64,000 nucleotides of DNA from Phragmites australis (GCF_958298935.1 NC_084938.1:26393501-26457500); one strand, 5' to 3'. Counted from the stretch's first letter, positions 1 through 12,421 are shown. Notes: generated by a model from the sequence alone, not told the origin. Numbers and translations are program-made.

Positions 1-479
1 CACTCCCCTCTAGGATGATCTGTGACGGTGCTGAAACTGAACCAAAAGCCTGCAGCTGGCAAGCCAACGAACTGATGCTTCTCTTCTCCTCCCCCACCAT
101 CCTATGTTTGATATTGTTTCTGACCTCCTCCAAAGTTGTGACGCGTCATCATGATGTGGAGCAAATTTACAGACCCCCATCCATCTCTCTCACTCTCTCT
201 GCAGAACCGAAAATAACGACTAGAGTAAGTAAATAGGTGTCATAATAAATTTCTTTCGAAATAAATTCTTTTCTCTTACTTTATTATTCAACACATCTCA
301 AGAACAAAATACAATATAAAACACAGAGCTCAACCCGGAAGATTCGGCTAGAACATAACAGAAACTCAAAGAATTCAAAAATTAAACTAGAAAGATCCAA
401 TTAAAGGTGGGGCTTATGGTTGGAATCAAATACTAAGTTTCACATCAAACTAATCCATAATTCATCCCCACACAAAGTT
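1..479. other. Non-coding AT-rich stretch
   Basis: No gene, RNA gene or clear element boundary is visible. The DNA is AT-rich and the short ORFs have no recognisable similarity. Confidence 0.5.
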
Positions 480-735
480 TGGAGCTTGAGAAAAAAGATT
501 CAAAAATTAAAGATAAAGTCACCGTTGAAGAATTTTTTCAAGTTGATGATCTAGAGACAAGAGAGTTCAAGACATATGAGTATATATTCTATGTGATTTT
601 TATACCTCTAGCAATAAGAAGAATGACTTCACAAGGTGTTGAAAATTTAGCTCAAAAACTACAACGAAAATCACAAGAAACATAAAAAAAACTTACAAAC
701 TTGCAAGAGAACAATAGAGAAACTAGAAGAAGAAA
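480..735 (+). repeat. Dispersed repeat, copy A
   Basis: This segment matches, in opposite orientation, the segment at 8698-8935. The best block (about 522-625 here, 8770-8879 there) shares a run beginning AGTTGATGATCTAGAG and continues with scattered mismatches. Here it reads as a 68-residue ORF with the string VDDLETREFKT; the other copy reads VDDLEAREFKT but has stops. It may be a relic of a retroelement gag or leader region, or a non-coding repeat. I do not recognise the family. Confidence 0.55.
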
Positions 736-1599
736 AATTCAAGCCAAAAATATAAAGTTCATTACTCAAAGAGATCAGTCCTATTTTAAACGGATTACAA
801 AGATTTTTCACTCAAAACTCTCACCTCATACATAGACTAAACATTCATTATTACTCTTCTCTAAAACTTTAGCACTAGACTCTCAAATGAGTGACACAAT
901 AGACTTAAGTGGTTAGTTTATCCTCTCCTATAGCTCTATCCTTTTATTTATAGGTCTAGAAAATTTGACCCTAAATTTTCTAGCTTTTTTTCAAAATATC
1001 ACTCTCTTGTAATACACTTCTACCTATTACCGTGGACATTTTAGTCTATTTTCTTCTCCATTCATCGAACGGCCACGATGACTTTACGACTTAGCTTTGC
1101 CTCGATGCAAGCTTTGCGATGGTACCACGTACTCCTCCAGTCCTCCCACGATTTTGAGGTCAAATCACAAAACTCAAAGCGTGACTAGCCGCCACTTACT
1201 TCCACCTGAAGCAGACGCTCCGATGATGACGCGTGTCCTCTGTCTTGCGATCTTGACCGTCGGTAAGTCTCTCCCGCTCCTGATCCCTCAGACCGCCTTG
1301 TCACTTGCACCGGCATCTCCTTCGCTTAACTTTGTCAACACGTCATCTTCATCCTCTATTTTATGTTTTGCTTGGCCTTTATGTGTACAACTAGGATCAC
1401 CATTGACTTCATCCGACCCTCCTTGATCGTCTGGCACCAAACAACCACTTAGCCTCAATCACCCACCGTCGATCGCCAAGTTGCATTCGTCACCTGCACA
1501 CTTTAAAATAAGCAAACATATTTCTCCACACTTCAAAAAATCTCCAGATTAGCACAAAATAAAAACTTCAACTCAGAGCATATCCTATAGAAAGCGTGA
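736..1599. other. Non-coding stretch
   Basis: AT-rich and then mixed sequence. The ORF at 1097-1426 is low-complexity Ser/Pro/Leu without a domain. No gene seen. Confidence 0.5.
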
Positions 1600-2150
1600 A
1601 CATCGGATGTTCTAGTGTGTTCAGCTCTGAACACTGGACCATCTGGTGAGTGTAACACTATCTGTTACAGAAAAATTTTGCTCTTTGCAAAAAAAGATCC
1701 GGGGAAAGTTTTCGGTGATCTCATGTCTATCTCCGGATAATCTGATATGTGCCAATCCACCGAACCACTCTTCTGTAACCTCTCTGCAACAAAAGGTCCG
1801 GTGCATTCTACTGTGTTCACAATCTCAACACCAGACTATCCGGCGTACATAATCAAACTTGACGTCAAAAATCTCCTTTCTGCAGAAAATACTCGGACGC
1901 TCTCAAAGTCTATCATCGGACCATCCGGTGATTATTTTCATTTCTGCTTCAACACTGAAAATGCTCCAGTGATACCCTTCGGTGTAGCCACTATGTTTAC
2001 CGGACCTTTTAGTGCATTGATCTTCAATTTTACCCAAAAAATGCTCTCTGCAAGAAATAGTCTGACGAGTATACACTGCTCACACCGAAACTTTCGATGA
2101 ACACCGAAACATCCGATATTCACACCAGAACTTTCGGTGTATGTAATTTT
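1600..2150. repeat. Region rich in short CCGGA/CCGGTG-type motifs
   Basis: About 550 bp in which variants of ATCCGG, CCGGTG and TTCGGTG recur every 20-50 bases, often as small palindromes, between AT-rich spacers. The same style of motif cluster occurs inside the solo LTR at about 21000-21390, so this is probably an LTR-type repeat fragment. No ends or target duplication were found. Confidence 0.4.
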
Positions 2151-4480
2151 TCTACGTACAGAAAAGAATTCGTTAATTCCGAACACCGTCAACTCAAGTT
2201 AGTCATGAAAAAGAACAAACATCCACAAACACATGCTAACTAAATTCAAAATAAATCAACTGTTATCAATACCTCATCACATATAAACCAAAATACTTCT
2301 CCACTTGATTTGTTTCTCTCTCCTACGGAAATAGAAGATGCCTTCTACGATGCTTGAGGAAAGGTAGTGCCTCGGAAGTCGAGTAGAGTGTATCTAATTT
2401 ACCAGCTGAGCTATGTATGACCGGTAATACAGTTTAACACAGGCAGTTACTCCTTTGTTTTCTCTTTGGATCAGAAATGCGCAGAGACAACACGCAAGAA
2501 ATTGAGCTAGACGCTCATGATTTACGAGCCGAGTCCAAATTCGAGATCGAAGCGGGTGAAAAACATAGGATCGATTGATTCCTTGCTTGCCTCGATCTGG
2601 ACCGTCTGACCGGACGGCCAAGGATTGATTTTCCGCGTAGGATGCTGAAAAGGAAGCAGCTACCAAAGCAGTAACGCAGGATACGGCCTGTCCCAAAAGC
2701 AAAATTAATCTCTACGGAAACGATGCAATACGGACTAATCGCACGCTTAATTAAGGGCCCATCATTATGCTTCACGGAGGGCAATATGGAGAGGGATAGA
2801 AATGCTATTGTAAGTGTTGAAAGAAATTGAGAACGTAGAATTCAAGTAGATGGAATAGGAAAAACGTTCATATACATGATGAATGAGTGTCGTTAAGGAG
2901 ACACCCTCCTCTCAACGGACACCAATACAATTGTTATTGGCGGTGAGAAGACGAAGGTGATCAAACCATAACAAAAATAATTAATTATTTGATCTAAGCT
3001 TGTCATGAGGGCCAAAGGGAATGAAAGTTGCAAAGCGGCAGATTTACAACGGAGAGTATGGTGGATTAATTGGAGCACGCGTATGCATATTCATGCTCAA
3101 CAACGGTAGTACCACAGCACGCGTCTTACGGGGATCTTGCTTGATATCACGGCGGTAAAATGGATTACAGATGTTATTGCGTAGCTTACGGCGATCCGAT
3201 TCGATCTTCACGTGGAACAATCCTCTCCTCAGCAAAAGAGAAGTTGCACAAGCTGACAGACCCGTCGGCGAACTAGAGCATCGGCAAGTTGGCACGGGGA
3301 TAAGCCTCAATCATCGACCATCGAATTCCATGGGCCGCGTCCGTCCAAACCTGCACCCACTGGTCGGCGTTCAGCTCTTGTTTTTTTGGGGGGCCGATAC
3401 GATTCGGCGTTCACCTCCTCAACCCACACCAAAAACCAACAAGAAACCACCCGCTGAACAATGTGCGCCGAGCTAGACACCAACGACACGTTGTCCGCGG
3501 CCAGCGCGACGCGTTCCATGTGCAGGTCAGGGTCCAGAGACGCGATCGGGCTCCGATCTGGCAACCGATCGACCACGCGACGACGGCACGGAGGCGCGGC
3601 GCCGAACCGAAGCCCACATGCGCTGCACCTCCGCCGCCCCGTCCCGTCCGCCGAATTCCCCACCCGTCACGGGCTATTGGACGCGCGCACGGGGCGCCAC
3701 CCGTCCGCCGGCCCGAGACGTCGCTGCCCGCCGCGTGCGCGTGTCGTTCTGGCGTGCGTAGTCCACCCCTTGGGGCACGGCGCAGGCCCCGCGCGCTTGC
3801 CCAGAGGGCTCGGCGATCAGCGACTGTTCCTTTGTCCCCGTACGCCTGTGCCCATGTCGTCATGCCTGCCTGCCTGCCTGCCTGACTGATGTGATCGGAC
3901 CGAGCGGCGGCGAGAGGCAAAAGGAGGAGGTGTGTGCATCCTCCATCTCATCACCTCGCCAGGACTACTGCCGTTGCGTCTGTTTGGCATGGTACAAGTG
4001 TCGCAGGCTGACTTTCTGTGTGCCCTGAAATAGAGTGCACACATAACGTGCCATTTTGTTGGGGCCTTGCTCCGTGCATCATTCAGTGACAAGACTAAAA
4101 ATGCTACTAATAGCATTTTGTCGTCACAGTGCTTAGACCAAATGTGGCCATAATAAATTTCTCCCCAAGATTCTAAGTTGTACTGTGGATTGTAAGAGTT
4201 GACCTTTGGCAAGTCTGAGGGTGTAGCTACTATCGAAAAGACAGATCCTAACACTGGATTTCTTTAAAATATGAGTTAGTTAAGATATAGGTATACCGGC
4301 CTACTAGACTTTGACAACCCTGAGCCTGCTTGAACATAATCCAAATTCAATATCCAACAAGCAGAGAACTTCAGACTTTCAGAGCCGGAGTCGGCATCAA
4401 GTGCAGTTGTACTAGTACTAGTAGTATATCAGTGTAAACGCCAAAGCAGTCCGACCAAACTTGCAGACGTCAAAACCAGA
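2151..4480. other. Gene-free stretch with a GC-rich block
   Basis: No supported gene. The block at about 3400-3900 is strongly GC-rich and CpG-rich, so every frame is open for 100-170 codons, but the translations are Arg/Ala/Pro-rich and overlap in several frames, which argues for composition rather than coding. It could be a decayed promoter or 5'-UTR region, or captured DNA. Confidence 0.5.
3864..3884. repeat. (CCTG)n microsatellite
   Basis: Five tandem copies of a CCTG/TGCC tetranucleotide at the edge of the GC-rich block. Confidence 0.9.
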
Positions 4481-4489
4481 AAACAGCCT

Positions 4490-5093
4490 GGGATACTGAT
4501 CAATGGTAATGCCGGGGAGTCAATCCATTACAAGAGAGGGGTTCGGCAAGGAGGCCCACAGCCCACTATCACCTTACCTGTTCGTTCTAGTGGCAGACAT
4601 TCTACAACAAATGATCAAAAAGGCTTATGATGCAAACCTGCTGCTCCATCCTCGGGCAGACGATGCTCCATGCCCCACCCTTCAATATGCAGATGATACG
4701 TTCATTCTGCTAAAAGGGGAGATTGAACAAGCAGTATTGATGAAACAACTCCTACATGCTTTCTCGGAATTCACAGGACTGCAGATTAACTGTCAGAGGA
4801 GTTATTTCGTGCGGATCAACATGTCGGAGCAATATGCAACAATGGCTGCTTCCATCTAGGTTGCTCAATCAGTGAACTACCATGTACTGCCTCTCTCCAT
4901 GCACAAAGTCTCACACCGAATGCTTGCACCGACTATACAGCGAATTGACAGAAGATTGCTGGGTTGGATGCCAAACTTACTGCCTAGAGCTGGACACCTT
5001 ACAATGGTGGATGCAGTAATGTCGGTCATTCCTACGTACTTCATGGCCTGCGTCAAGTGGCCAGCCAAATCCATCGACGTTGTGGATAAGCTA
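4490..5093 (+). pseudogene. LINE (non-LTR retrotransposon) reverse transcriptase fragment
   Basis: The translation shows the plant LINE reverse transcriptase core. A GVRQGG-like stretch at about 4540 leads into LSPYLFVLVADILQQ, then the catalytic motif YADDTFIL at about 4688-4711, then LINE-typical text (FSEFTGLQIN, RIDRRLLGW, AGHLTMVDAVMSVIPTYFM) ending in VVDKLC. At least one frameshift and a stop near 4858 break the frame. The 5' part is missing, as is usual for truncated LINEs. The reading ends abruptly at 5093, where a copia LTR begins, so the copia element inserted into this LINE. Its continuation on the far side was not found. Confidence 0.85.
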
Positions 5094-5429
5094 TGTCAGA
5101 GTTCTTTCCCAGTGGACACGTTCGAATACGATGGAAACGAACGCAGTTCTTGGGCTGCAAAGTGGCAGCATTTTCAAACTTCTATTGCGAACATAAAGCA
5201 ACAAATGGAACCGGTATGACGTGGCCTCGCACGTCCATCTGATAAGCACGCCATGCCTCTCCTCATCGTGCGCCATCCCACACGAGGCATGCCGCGCCAT
5301 GCGCTAGCTAAAGGCCCGCTCCGGCGTTAACGAGCACATCTTGAGCTACAGATGCACACAACCAACAAACTCGGTCATGCTCTTGATCAAACAAACAAAC
5401 ACACTAAGCGCACAAGAGTTATTCTAACA
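5094..5429 (-). repeat. 3' LTR of the Ty1/copia element
   Basis: On the minus strand the 336-bp segment starts TGTTAGAATAAC and ends CTCTGACA, the canonical TG...CA of an LTR. It lies directly after a purine-rich tract (GGGAGGAGATT, minus strand, about 5430-5440) that fits a polypurine tract, which itself follows the end of the RNase H region. On the outer side the LINE coding frame stops at base 5093; the five bases AGCTA (5089-5093) would be one half of a target duplication. No matching 5' LTR is visible. Confidence 0.78.
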
Positions 5430-8400
5430 AATCTCCTCCCAAGTCTTGTTGCGCTGACTGAATTACTTGACTTCAACAAGGCCAATTTTGTTACAAAGTT
5501 CGTAAAACTTGACCCGACAAAGAGGTGTAAGAACATCACCTAATTACTCTTCAGTTTTGATGAATTTCACTTCAATTTGACCTTCTCTGCATACTCCCGG
5601 ATGAGATGAAATCTTGTATCTATATGTTTACTCCAGTCGTGATGCACTAGATTTTTTATCAGTGAAATGGTGGACTTGTTGTTCACCCTCAATGTCAGCT
5701 TGCTTAGCTCTGAATGCATCATGTCAGCCAGCAATCAGGCCAGCCACACAGCTTGAAAAGCGGCGGTCGTAGCTACAATACTCTGCCTCCTAGCCCGATA
5801 ATGCCACCACTTTCTGCTTTGTGGACTGCTAAGTGATTGGACTATTAGCAAGGAAAAGGATCACTCTAGTTGTGCTCCTCCTGCTATTAACATCACCCGC
5901 AAGATCGCTATCATTGAACCCAATCAGTGTTGGTTGTATGCTCTTCTTCATTGCATAGTAGAGACCCCAATTTTTAGTCTCAGTAATGTATCTCAGAATG
6001 TGTTTCACTGCTGCAAGGTGGTTCTCATGCGGCTCCTCCATAAACCGACTAACATACCCAACTGAAAATGTAAGTTTGGGCGAGTATTGACCAAATACCT
6101 GAGACTCCCAACTATGCTCCTGTACATGGTTGCATCAACAGGTGGACTGGTACTCTCCTTGTTGATCTTCAATCGTGGCTCCATTGGCACCTCGCAAGGG
6201 TTGCACCCTGCCATGCCTCCCTTCTCTAGGATCTTGGCAGCATAGATTCCCGAGCTGAGAGTGATGACATCTGCATTCTGCCTCACCTCAATGCCGAGGT
6301 AGGAGCTGAGCATCCCCAGATTGCTCATCCTAAACAAATCTACCATTTCCTTCTTGAACTTCTTTATGTTACAGTTGCTGGTGCCGGTGATTACTAAATC
6401 ATCGACACACACACACCCAACACCAGCGCTCCTCTCTATCTCCCTTGAAGTAGATGGCATGCTCGAATGGGCTTCTCTTGAAATTGAGCGACAGGAGACT
6501 GTTGTCCAGCTTCAAGTTCCACACCCGCAACGCTTGGTGAAGATCGTAGAGCACTTTTATGGAGTTTCAGCACCTTGTGCTCATTGCCGGAGTTGACGAA
6601 CCCCGGCGGCTGCTCCACATACACCTCCTCTTGGAGGTCACCATTCAGGAAAGTGGAATTGACGTCCATGTGGTGGACTTCCCAACGTTCATGAGCCGCA
6701 AGCGTGATGAGAAGATGCACCGCATCCATGCGCACCACCGGAGTGAAAATCTCATCGTAGTTGACCCCGTGGTGCTGTGCATACCCTTCATGACGAGCCG
6801 CACCTTGTGCCTAGCCGCAGCACCGCGCTCGTCTCTCTTGACCTTGAACACCCACTTGAGACCGATCGCACGTCAGCCTTGTGGAAGATCAGTGAGTGTC
6901 CAAGTGCAGTTCTCCTCAATTGATAGCATTTCCTCCATCATTGCCTTTCGTCGGCTCGGCTGTCATTCCGCCGATGCAAACGATGTGGGCTCATATGTGC
7001 TCACCGTGTATAGCTCACCAGACTCTAGCTCGCGCGATACGTAGTCCCATCGCAACACCGACCCGATGGTGTTGTCAACTGGGCAGAACTGCAGTGGTGC
7101 ATCGTCTTGGTCGGCGTCAGGTCCTCGCCTTGTACACTTGGTGGAATAACAAATTGTATATCTGATGCAGCAATAGATGATGGCACACCCGTACCCACCA
7201 CGTCTGGGCTTCCAGATGTAGAGGCAGCTGGCATGGCTGGTGATGGTGACATCATATGTGGCGTTGTCATGGGTAAGCACAACGTGCTCTGCTCTACTCC
7301 TCCTCGCATGTACACGGTCAAGTACTCAACCATGAAGAGTCGTCATTGTCCTTGCCATGCTTCTCGTCACTGCTCCAGTCCCACTGCATCATTTCATCAA
7401 ACACCACATCCTGTGTCACATGAACACAATTTGTGGTGGGGTCATAGGTGCGGTAGGCCTTTGAGCCTCGCTTGTATCCTATGAAGATCATTGGACAGCT
7501 TGGATCCTCGAGCTTCTTCAGGTGCGATGCTACAAAATTGACGTGGACGATGCAACCGAAAGTGCGTAGGTGACACACCGCCAGCTTCTTCCCATACCAG
7601 GCTTCAAATGGTGTCATCCCCTCATGCTCTTTGTTGGTGAGCGGTTGAGGATGTACACAGTCGTGGTCACAACTTCGCCCCAGAATCTCCCAGGGAGCCC
7701 TTTCGCCTTGAGCATGCTGTGGGCAGTGCCCACCACCATGGTGATTCGGCGCTCCACATTGTTCTGCTGTGGTGAATACATTGCAGTTAGTTGTCGTCGT
7801 ACAAAGTGATTTGTGCAATGCTCGTGAAGTTAGCCAAGGTGAATTCCCTCTCCGTGATCAGTGCGAAGCACTCCCAGCTTGTGCCCGGACTCTGCCTTCG
7901 CTGTGGCTTGGAAGTGCTTGATGGCTGCCGCTACTCGATCCTTGGACAAAGTAGATCCAGCCACATAAAGCGATTGGAATCATCAACAAGGAGCAGAAAA
8001 GTACCACATCTCGCTTGGAGTTGTTGGAAAAATTAGGTCTCAGATGTCACCATGGACCAGCTCCAGGAAACACGATTGGCGTGGTACACAGCATGATTCG
8101 GAAACGGCATCTGACTATGCTTGTTGGTGATTCACCCCTTGCAGAGCTATTCAACCTGCTCGATTGCTAGCAGTCCTCGCACCATTCCTTCCTGCGCCAT
8201 CTTCCTCAGCGCTGGGAAGTTGAGATGGCCGAGCCTGGCGTGCCACTTCCAGGCGTTGTCCACACCTCGCGCCACCAAACACACCGGTTGTGCAATGTTG
8301 AGGTTGAGCACATAGAGACAGTTTGGGGAGCGCCTGATTTTCACTAGAAAAAGCCGCCTGTGTTTGTGGATCCTCATTACCCCATCGTTAATCAGGACCT

Positions 8401-8665
8401 GGTAGCCATCCTCATCCAACTGCCCCACGCTTATAATGTTGGTAATGAGCTAAGGGATGAAATAGACACCGGGGAATGCCTGATACTCATCGTTCTTACA
8501 GGTGAGCAACACCGTGTCGTAGCCTTCGATCCGCGTAACGGAGCCATCGCTGAACCGCACCTTGTCGCAAATCGCCTTGTCCAAGTCAGTGAACGTATCT
8601 CGAGACCCCATCATGTGATTGGTCGCCCCAGTGTCCAGGACCCATTCCTTGAAGTCATGGCTATC
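5430..8665 (-). mobile_element. Degenerate Ty1/copia retrotransposon pol (protease, integrase, RT, RNase H)
   Basis: Read from 8665 downwards the domain order is that of Ty1/copia. First is an aspartic protease start (WVLDTGATNHM, about 8615-8650), then the GAG-pre-integrase segment (WHARLGHLNFPALRKMAQEG, about 8160-8250). Next come an integrase part (about 7318-7680, with MTPFEAWYGKKL and LRTFGCIVHV), reverse transcriptase (6005-6850, with MDVNSTFLNGDLQEEVYVEQPPGF, YLGIEV and LRYLVNTRPNL), and RNase H (about 5480-6041). Many frameshifts and stops interrupt it, so it cannot encode a working polyprotein. gag and the 5' LTR are missing; at about 8665 the sequence changes to an unrelated repeat. 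It sits inside a LINE fragment on the left side. Confidence 0.93.
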
Positions 8666-8697
8666 CTAGTTTCTTTCTATTGGTTCCCTTACTTTGT

Positions 8698-8935
8698 TGC
8701 AAGTTTTTCTCTTTCGGTTGTATTATTTGTTTTTAGTTGTTGTGCTGAAAATTTCTCATCTTGGCAAATTGTTCTCCTTGTTGTTAGAGGTATAAAATTC
8801 ACATACGAATGTACACTTGAGGGTCTTGAATTCCCTTGCCTCTAGATCATCAACTTTAGGAACTTCTTCTTCTTCCAGTGATCCTCATTTTGGTTCAAAG
8901 TTTTTCTTTCTCAAAGTTGCAATCTTTGATGGCGA
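8698..8935 (-). repeat. Dispersed repeat, copy B (inverted relative to 480-735)
   Basis: The reverse complement aligns with 480-735, best over about 8770-8879, with point differences and small gaps. It abuts the truncated 5' end of the copia pol remnant and may be either the relic of its own upstream region or an independent insertion. Stops interrupt the frame. Confidence 0.58.
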
Positions 8936-9695
8936 TGACTTGTGCGATGAGTACCAATGGAACCTAGAGTTCATTTACTCTCATGAGTGCCATGTTCCGT
9001 CTTGGAGATTTCCTTTGCAACTAAGTTTTCTTTCTAGATTTTGCTTTCGCTTGAGTTTTTGAGATGCTTTGGATAAAACAAAGGAGAAAGACATCCGATT
9101 CGAAAGAATCAGGCAAGACATCTATTCAACCTCTCTAGTCGTCATTCTCGGTCCTTTAGAAGGGATTGTTTACAATAGGAGGATTGCTCTACCATGTTGT
9201 TCAAAACTAAACTATATCCTATGTATTTGGAGTCCAGTACCTGCTTCCAAATAGGTCTCAAAAGTTCCAGAAATCAAACATAACATGGAATCTTTATCAA
9301 TTCTTACGAAAATAGCTAGCTCATGCAACATTGCATAATGGTTTACAAAGGAAAGATGCAGACACTCCTTTGAATAATGATATAATTTACATAAATATAT
9401 ATTTCTATTTCCCTAAGCTCGCAGTAGTATTCGAGAAAGTCCATACCATAATTTGTATATGTTTCACAAAAAGAACTCTTGGCAGCTAACATTGACCAAG
9501 AGCCGTGGAGTGGCTAAATGGACTGCCACGCCAAAGACGTGTGACAATGTCAAGTCACGGCAGGACCTAGGGCTTTGAAGCCTGTTTAGCCATGCCATGA
9601 GCCTTGACGTGGCCAAATCCTTAGCGTGCCAGCCTATTAGGTGGCTTGGCCAAGAGGTTCAGTTTTGAAAATCTAGTTGTTTAGAATCTATTTTT
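8936..9695. other. Non-coding stretch
   Basis: AT-rich DNA without a recognisable coding region. A GC-richer part at about 9500-9660 repeats words like GTGGC, CCACG and TTGGCC but has no clear ends. Confidence 0.45.
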
Positions 9696-10761
9696 CTAAA
9701 TACCAATTAAAAATTTTAAAATTTTGAAATGTTTTGATTCCTTCTCTTGTAAAATGCACTTGTTTTGATTCTCGATACGCGCTTTAATCTCTTCGATAAG
9801 TAATTGGAAACTCTGGATAAGTTGCAAGTACCCCTCAGTTAACACTATCTTCTTGAAGTTGTTGTCTTCCATCAGGAAGTCAAGGCACTTGTTCTTCAGC
9901 TCTGGGCAACTGTGCATTTCAGCACAAAATAGAACCGCCATATCGTTGTCCACGGACAGGGGCGGAGTATAGTTGTGACCAAGGGGCCGTGGCCTCTCTT
10001 GGTCCAACAAATTTTATATATTTTGTAGTGTATTTTTATCTCGATTTAACAAATTTTATGTATTTGTAGTATATTTTGAGTCAAATATCTCCTATTTCAT
10101 TGATTTGGTTCTTTGTGATTCCGTTGGAGCCTATTTTGCTTCACTCCTCCTCCCCCTCGAATTTGGATCCAAGCTCCGCCACAATCCACTGACATGATGT
10201 CACATAGCTTTTGGGCAACTTCAATGTCCAATGCGTAACGGTCCACTGCTGCTAGCAGACCCTGAAAAAATTCAGTTGTCGCGGTCGAGGAGCACTCCTT
10301 GAGCTCAGGCAACGTGTCGGTGTACATGAAGTGCAGCATGGCTTTGAACACTGGCGAGCTGGCCGCGAGCGCACGGCCCGGTGCGCCGGGAAGGTCTCGC
10401 CGCCGACGGAGAACGTGACGTCCGAACCGTAGGCGCTGTCAAGCAGGCTGCCCTGAAGCCCTTGGGTGGATACGCATGCACGCACCGGTTTCGGTGCACC
10501 GGCGACGGCGCGCCGTCTTTGGCCATCAGGAAGGCGTCGAAGATCGCCTTGACATTCCTGGCATCGCTGACGAGCTCCAGGTAGATAGACAAGTACGTAC
10601 TCGCCCCTGTCCTCTTTGTGATTGGCACGCGGGTAGTAGCATTTGATCCTCCAGACGTGCCCTCCGGCGGAGATGTTCCCGGAGTAGACGGCGTCGCCGA
10701 TGGCGAGTTCCTCGGTTTGCGAGTAGTCAAGCCTGAACTCGAGAAGTCCAGAGTGCAACAT
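9696..10761 (-). pseudogene. MATH-BTB domain protein, pseudogene copy 1
   Basis: MATH-BTB proteins of plants (BPM family) are adaptors that bring substrates to Cullin-3 ubiquitin ligases. Starting at ATG 10761 the minus strand reads a MATH part (GLLEFRLDYSQTEELAIGD, AGGHVWRIKCYYPR), continues in a second frame with YLELVSDARNVKAIFDAFLM, then returns to give the BTB start (DVTFSVGGETFPAHRAV). It shifts again to HFMYTDTLPELKE, and after an inserted MITE (9957-10184) continues with AVLFCAEMHSCPELKNKCL and the C-terminal helices. At least three frameshifts plus the insertion make this a pseudogene. It is the first of three same-strand copies; copies 2 and 3 lie at 13352-14108 and 14699-15112. Confidence 0.9.
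9957..10184. mobile_element. hAT-type MITE inside MATH-BTB copy 1
   Basis: A 228-bp insert splits the BTB C-terminal region between the residues SVD and NDM. It begins CAGGGGCGGAG and ends CTCCGCCACAA, giving short inverted ends. It is flanked by an 8-bp target duplication with one mismatch: TCCACGGA at 9949-9956 and TCCACTGA at 10185-10192. An 8-bp duplication is typical of hAT elements. No transposase is present, so it is non-autonomous. Confidence 0.82.
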
Positions 10762-12402
10762 CTTGGTAACTTTGGAATATGCAACATTGGGTTTATCGTA
10801 GGATCTAAATCTCCGTCCTAGGAACGTTTCAAATTTGGTCGTCGTATGTATAGAACTCGGACGTCTTCTTGGGGGTTTTTTTTTTTCAAAAAATTGAACG
10901 GGGAAGTCTTGGACTCGAGGAAGGAAGTGCTTCTTGTCTTGGGTTGGGCTGGGCCTATAGCATTCTAAGTGCTGTTAGATGTTAGCAACCTCACTGGTGA
11001 GAAGCTATCAGAAGTAGTCACATCCGAGCGTTAGTTTGGTTGGCAATGACAGCGCAAGCACAGGGCAAGCGTCACGTTTGAGCCTGTGCTCGTGCGGTAT
11101 GCGTTGGGTTTTTCCTGATTTATACGAACACATATGGAGCGTGTTCCACACTCAGCCCTGAGCCTCTAATAAAAATATAAAAATTATACAGATAGGATCA
11201 TACTGTTAAAAAAAAATACACGGTAGAGGAAAAGGAACGGGAGAGCAATAGAAGCTACAAGAAGGAGACCGGAGTTCATATCTATTCTCATCGATGCCCT
11301 CTCTACTGGTGTTGTGTCCCTTTTGTACTCTTCTGCTTGCCAGGCCCAGCCACATCCAGGAGGCGCCAGCCCAGCCCAGGTAAGCGCCAGCCCATCTCCT
11401 AACATTGGACCACTAAAGTTCTCTTCTAGCTCGAAACAATTGCCAAAAGTAAAGGTAAGTGCACAACGTTGCCATATTTTTAATAAAGGAATAGAACATT
11501 ACCCCGGCCGTTGTAGCCTGTACATACACGTAGCTGTCTGTTATTACAAAGATGCAACAATGGCTGGAAGATAAAAAGCTTGCTCAAAACAAACTATCAC
11601 CATGAGAACTGTACGACACAGTCCCGAAGAACCACAAATCCAGTTGCTAAACCGTCACTCAACTAATATTTGCATCACTGTAAGAGAAATGAAGCCAATG
11701 TGTTCCTCTGAATATCACTACATATAAGAATGCGTTTTTGCCTTGTTAAAGGCAATATCATGTCGGTTTAACCATAACACCTAACAAAATGCGACCCCAA
11801 TCAATATTCATGCTCTAATTTTTTGTACCATCCCTAATGGTCATTGAACAAACAAATTAGATATGCTTGTCGGAGGTGGTAAACCAAAAGTTCTATTCAA
11901 ACTGCTCTCGCAATAAACTTGGCAAATTGACAACAAAAATACAAAAACATATGTTAAATCGTTTCATTGCCGTTAACAAAACAACATTTCTGACTCCTTG
12001 CCAATTCTGTTTAACTAAGTGGCTTAGTTAAATAACACCTCGCTTTAAATACCATAAAAAGATGTTAATCTTGAAGGGGTAGTATAAGCTTGCACAAAAA
12101 ACGATATGTGGACATAACACCTTGGTTCATTTAGATAGGATGAACCGTGAATTGCCCATTTTGATGTAAAGACCATTTAAATATGTCTTTTTCTGCGTCC
12201 AAACTAACATTAGCAACTCTAACAACTAGATGATGCGATGCCATGAAGCACAATGTTGCCATGGATTTGTATTGCATGGTTTAGGGCACAGCAAGAATAG
12301 TTCCAGATTTTGGTTAAAAAAAAGGAATGGACGATTCCAGATACTTAATATAGGAAAAGAAAAGAGATTAGAACAACAACACATATAAAAATAATACACA
12401 CG
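10762..12402. other. Intergenic stretch upstream of MATH-BTB copy 1
   Basis: About 1.6 kb without a supported gene. It would hold the former promoter of copy 1 (the part next to 10762 read on the minus strand). The remainder is AT-rich; the ORFs at 11184-11574 are short and overlap on both strands without domain similarity. Confidence 0.5.
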
Positions 12403-12421
12403 ATGATATATTTCTCACGAA

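Noticed and set aside
2345..2430. tRNA-like segment on the minus strand (TAGCTCAGCTGGTA)
   Set aside because: It matches an internal A-box/D-arm, but no T-arm (GGTTCGANNCC) or acceptor pairing follows at the right distance, so neither a tRNA gene nor a SINE can be supported.
3411..3920. Long open frame on the minus strand and two on the plus strand in the GC-rich block
   Set aside because: All three overlap, are Arg/Ala/Pro-rich and have no domain; they follow from lack of AT-rich stop codons.
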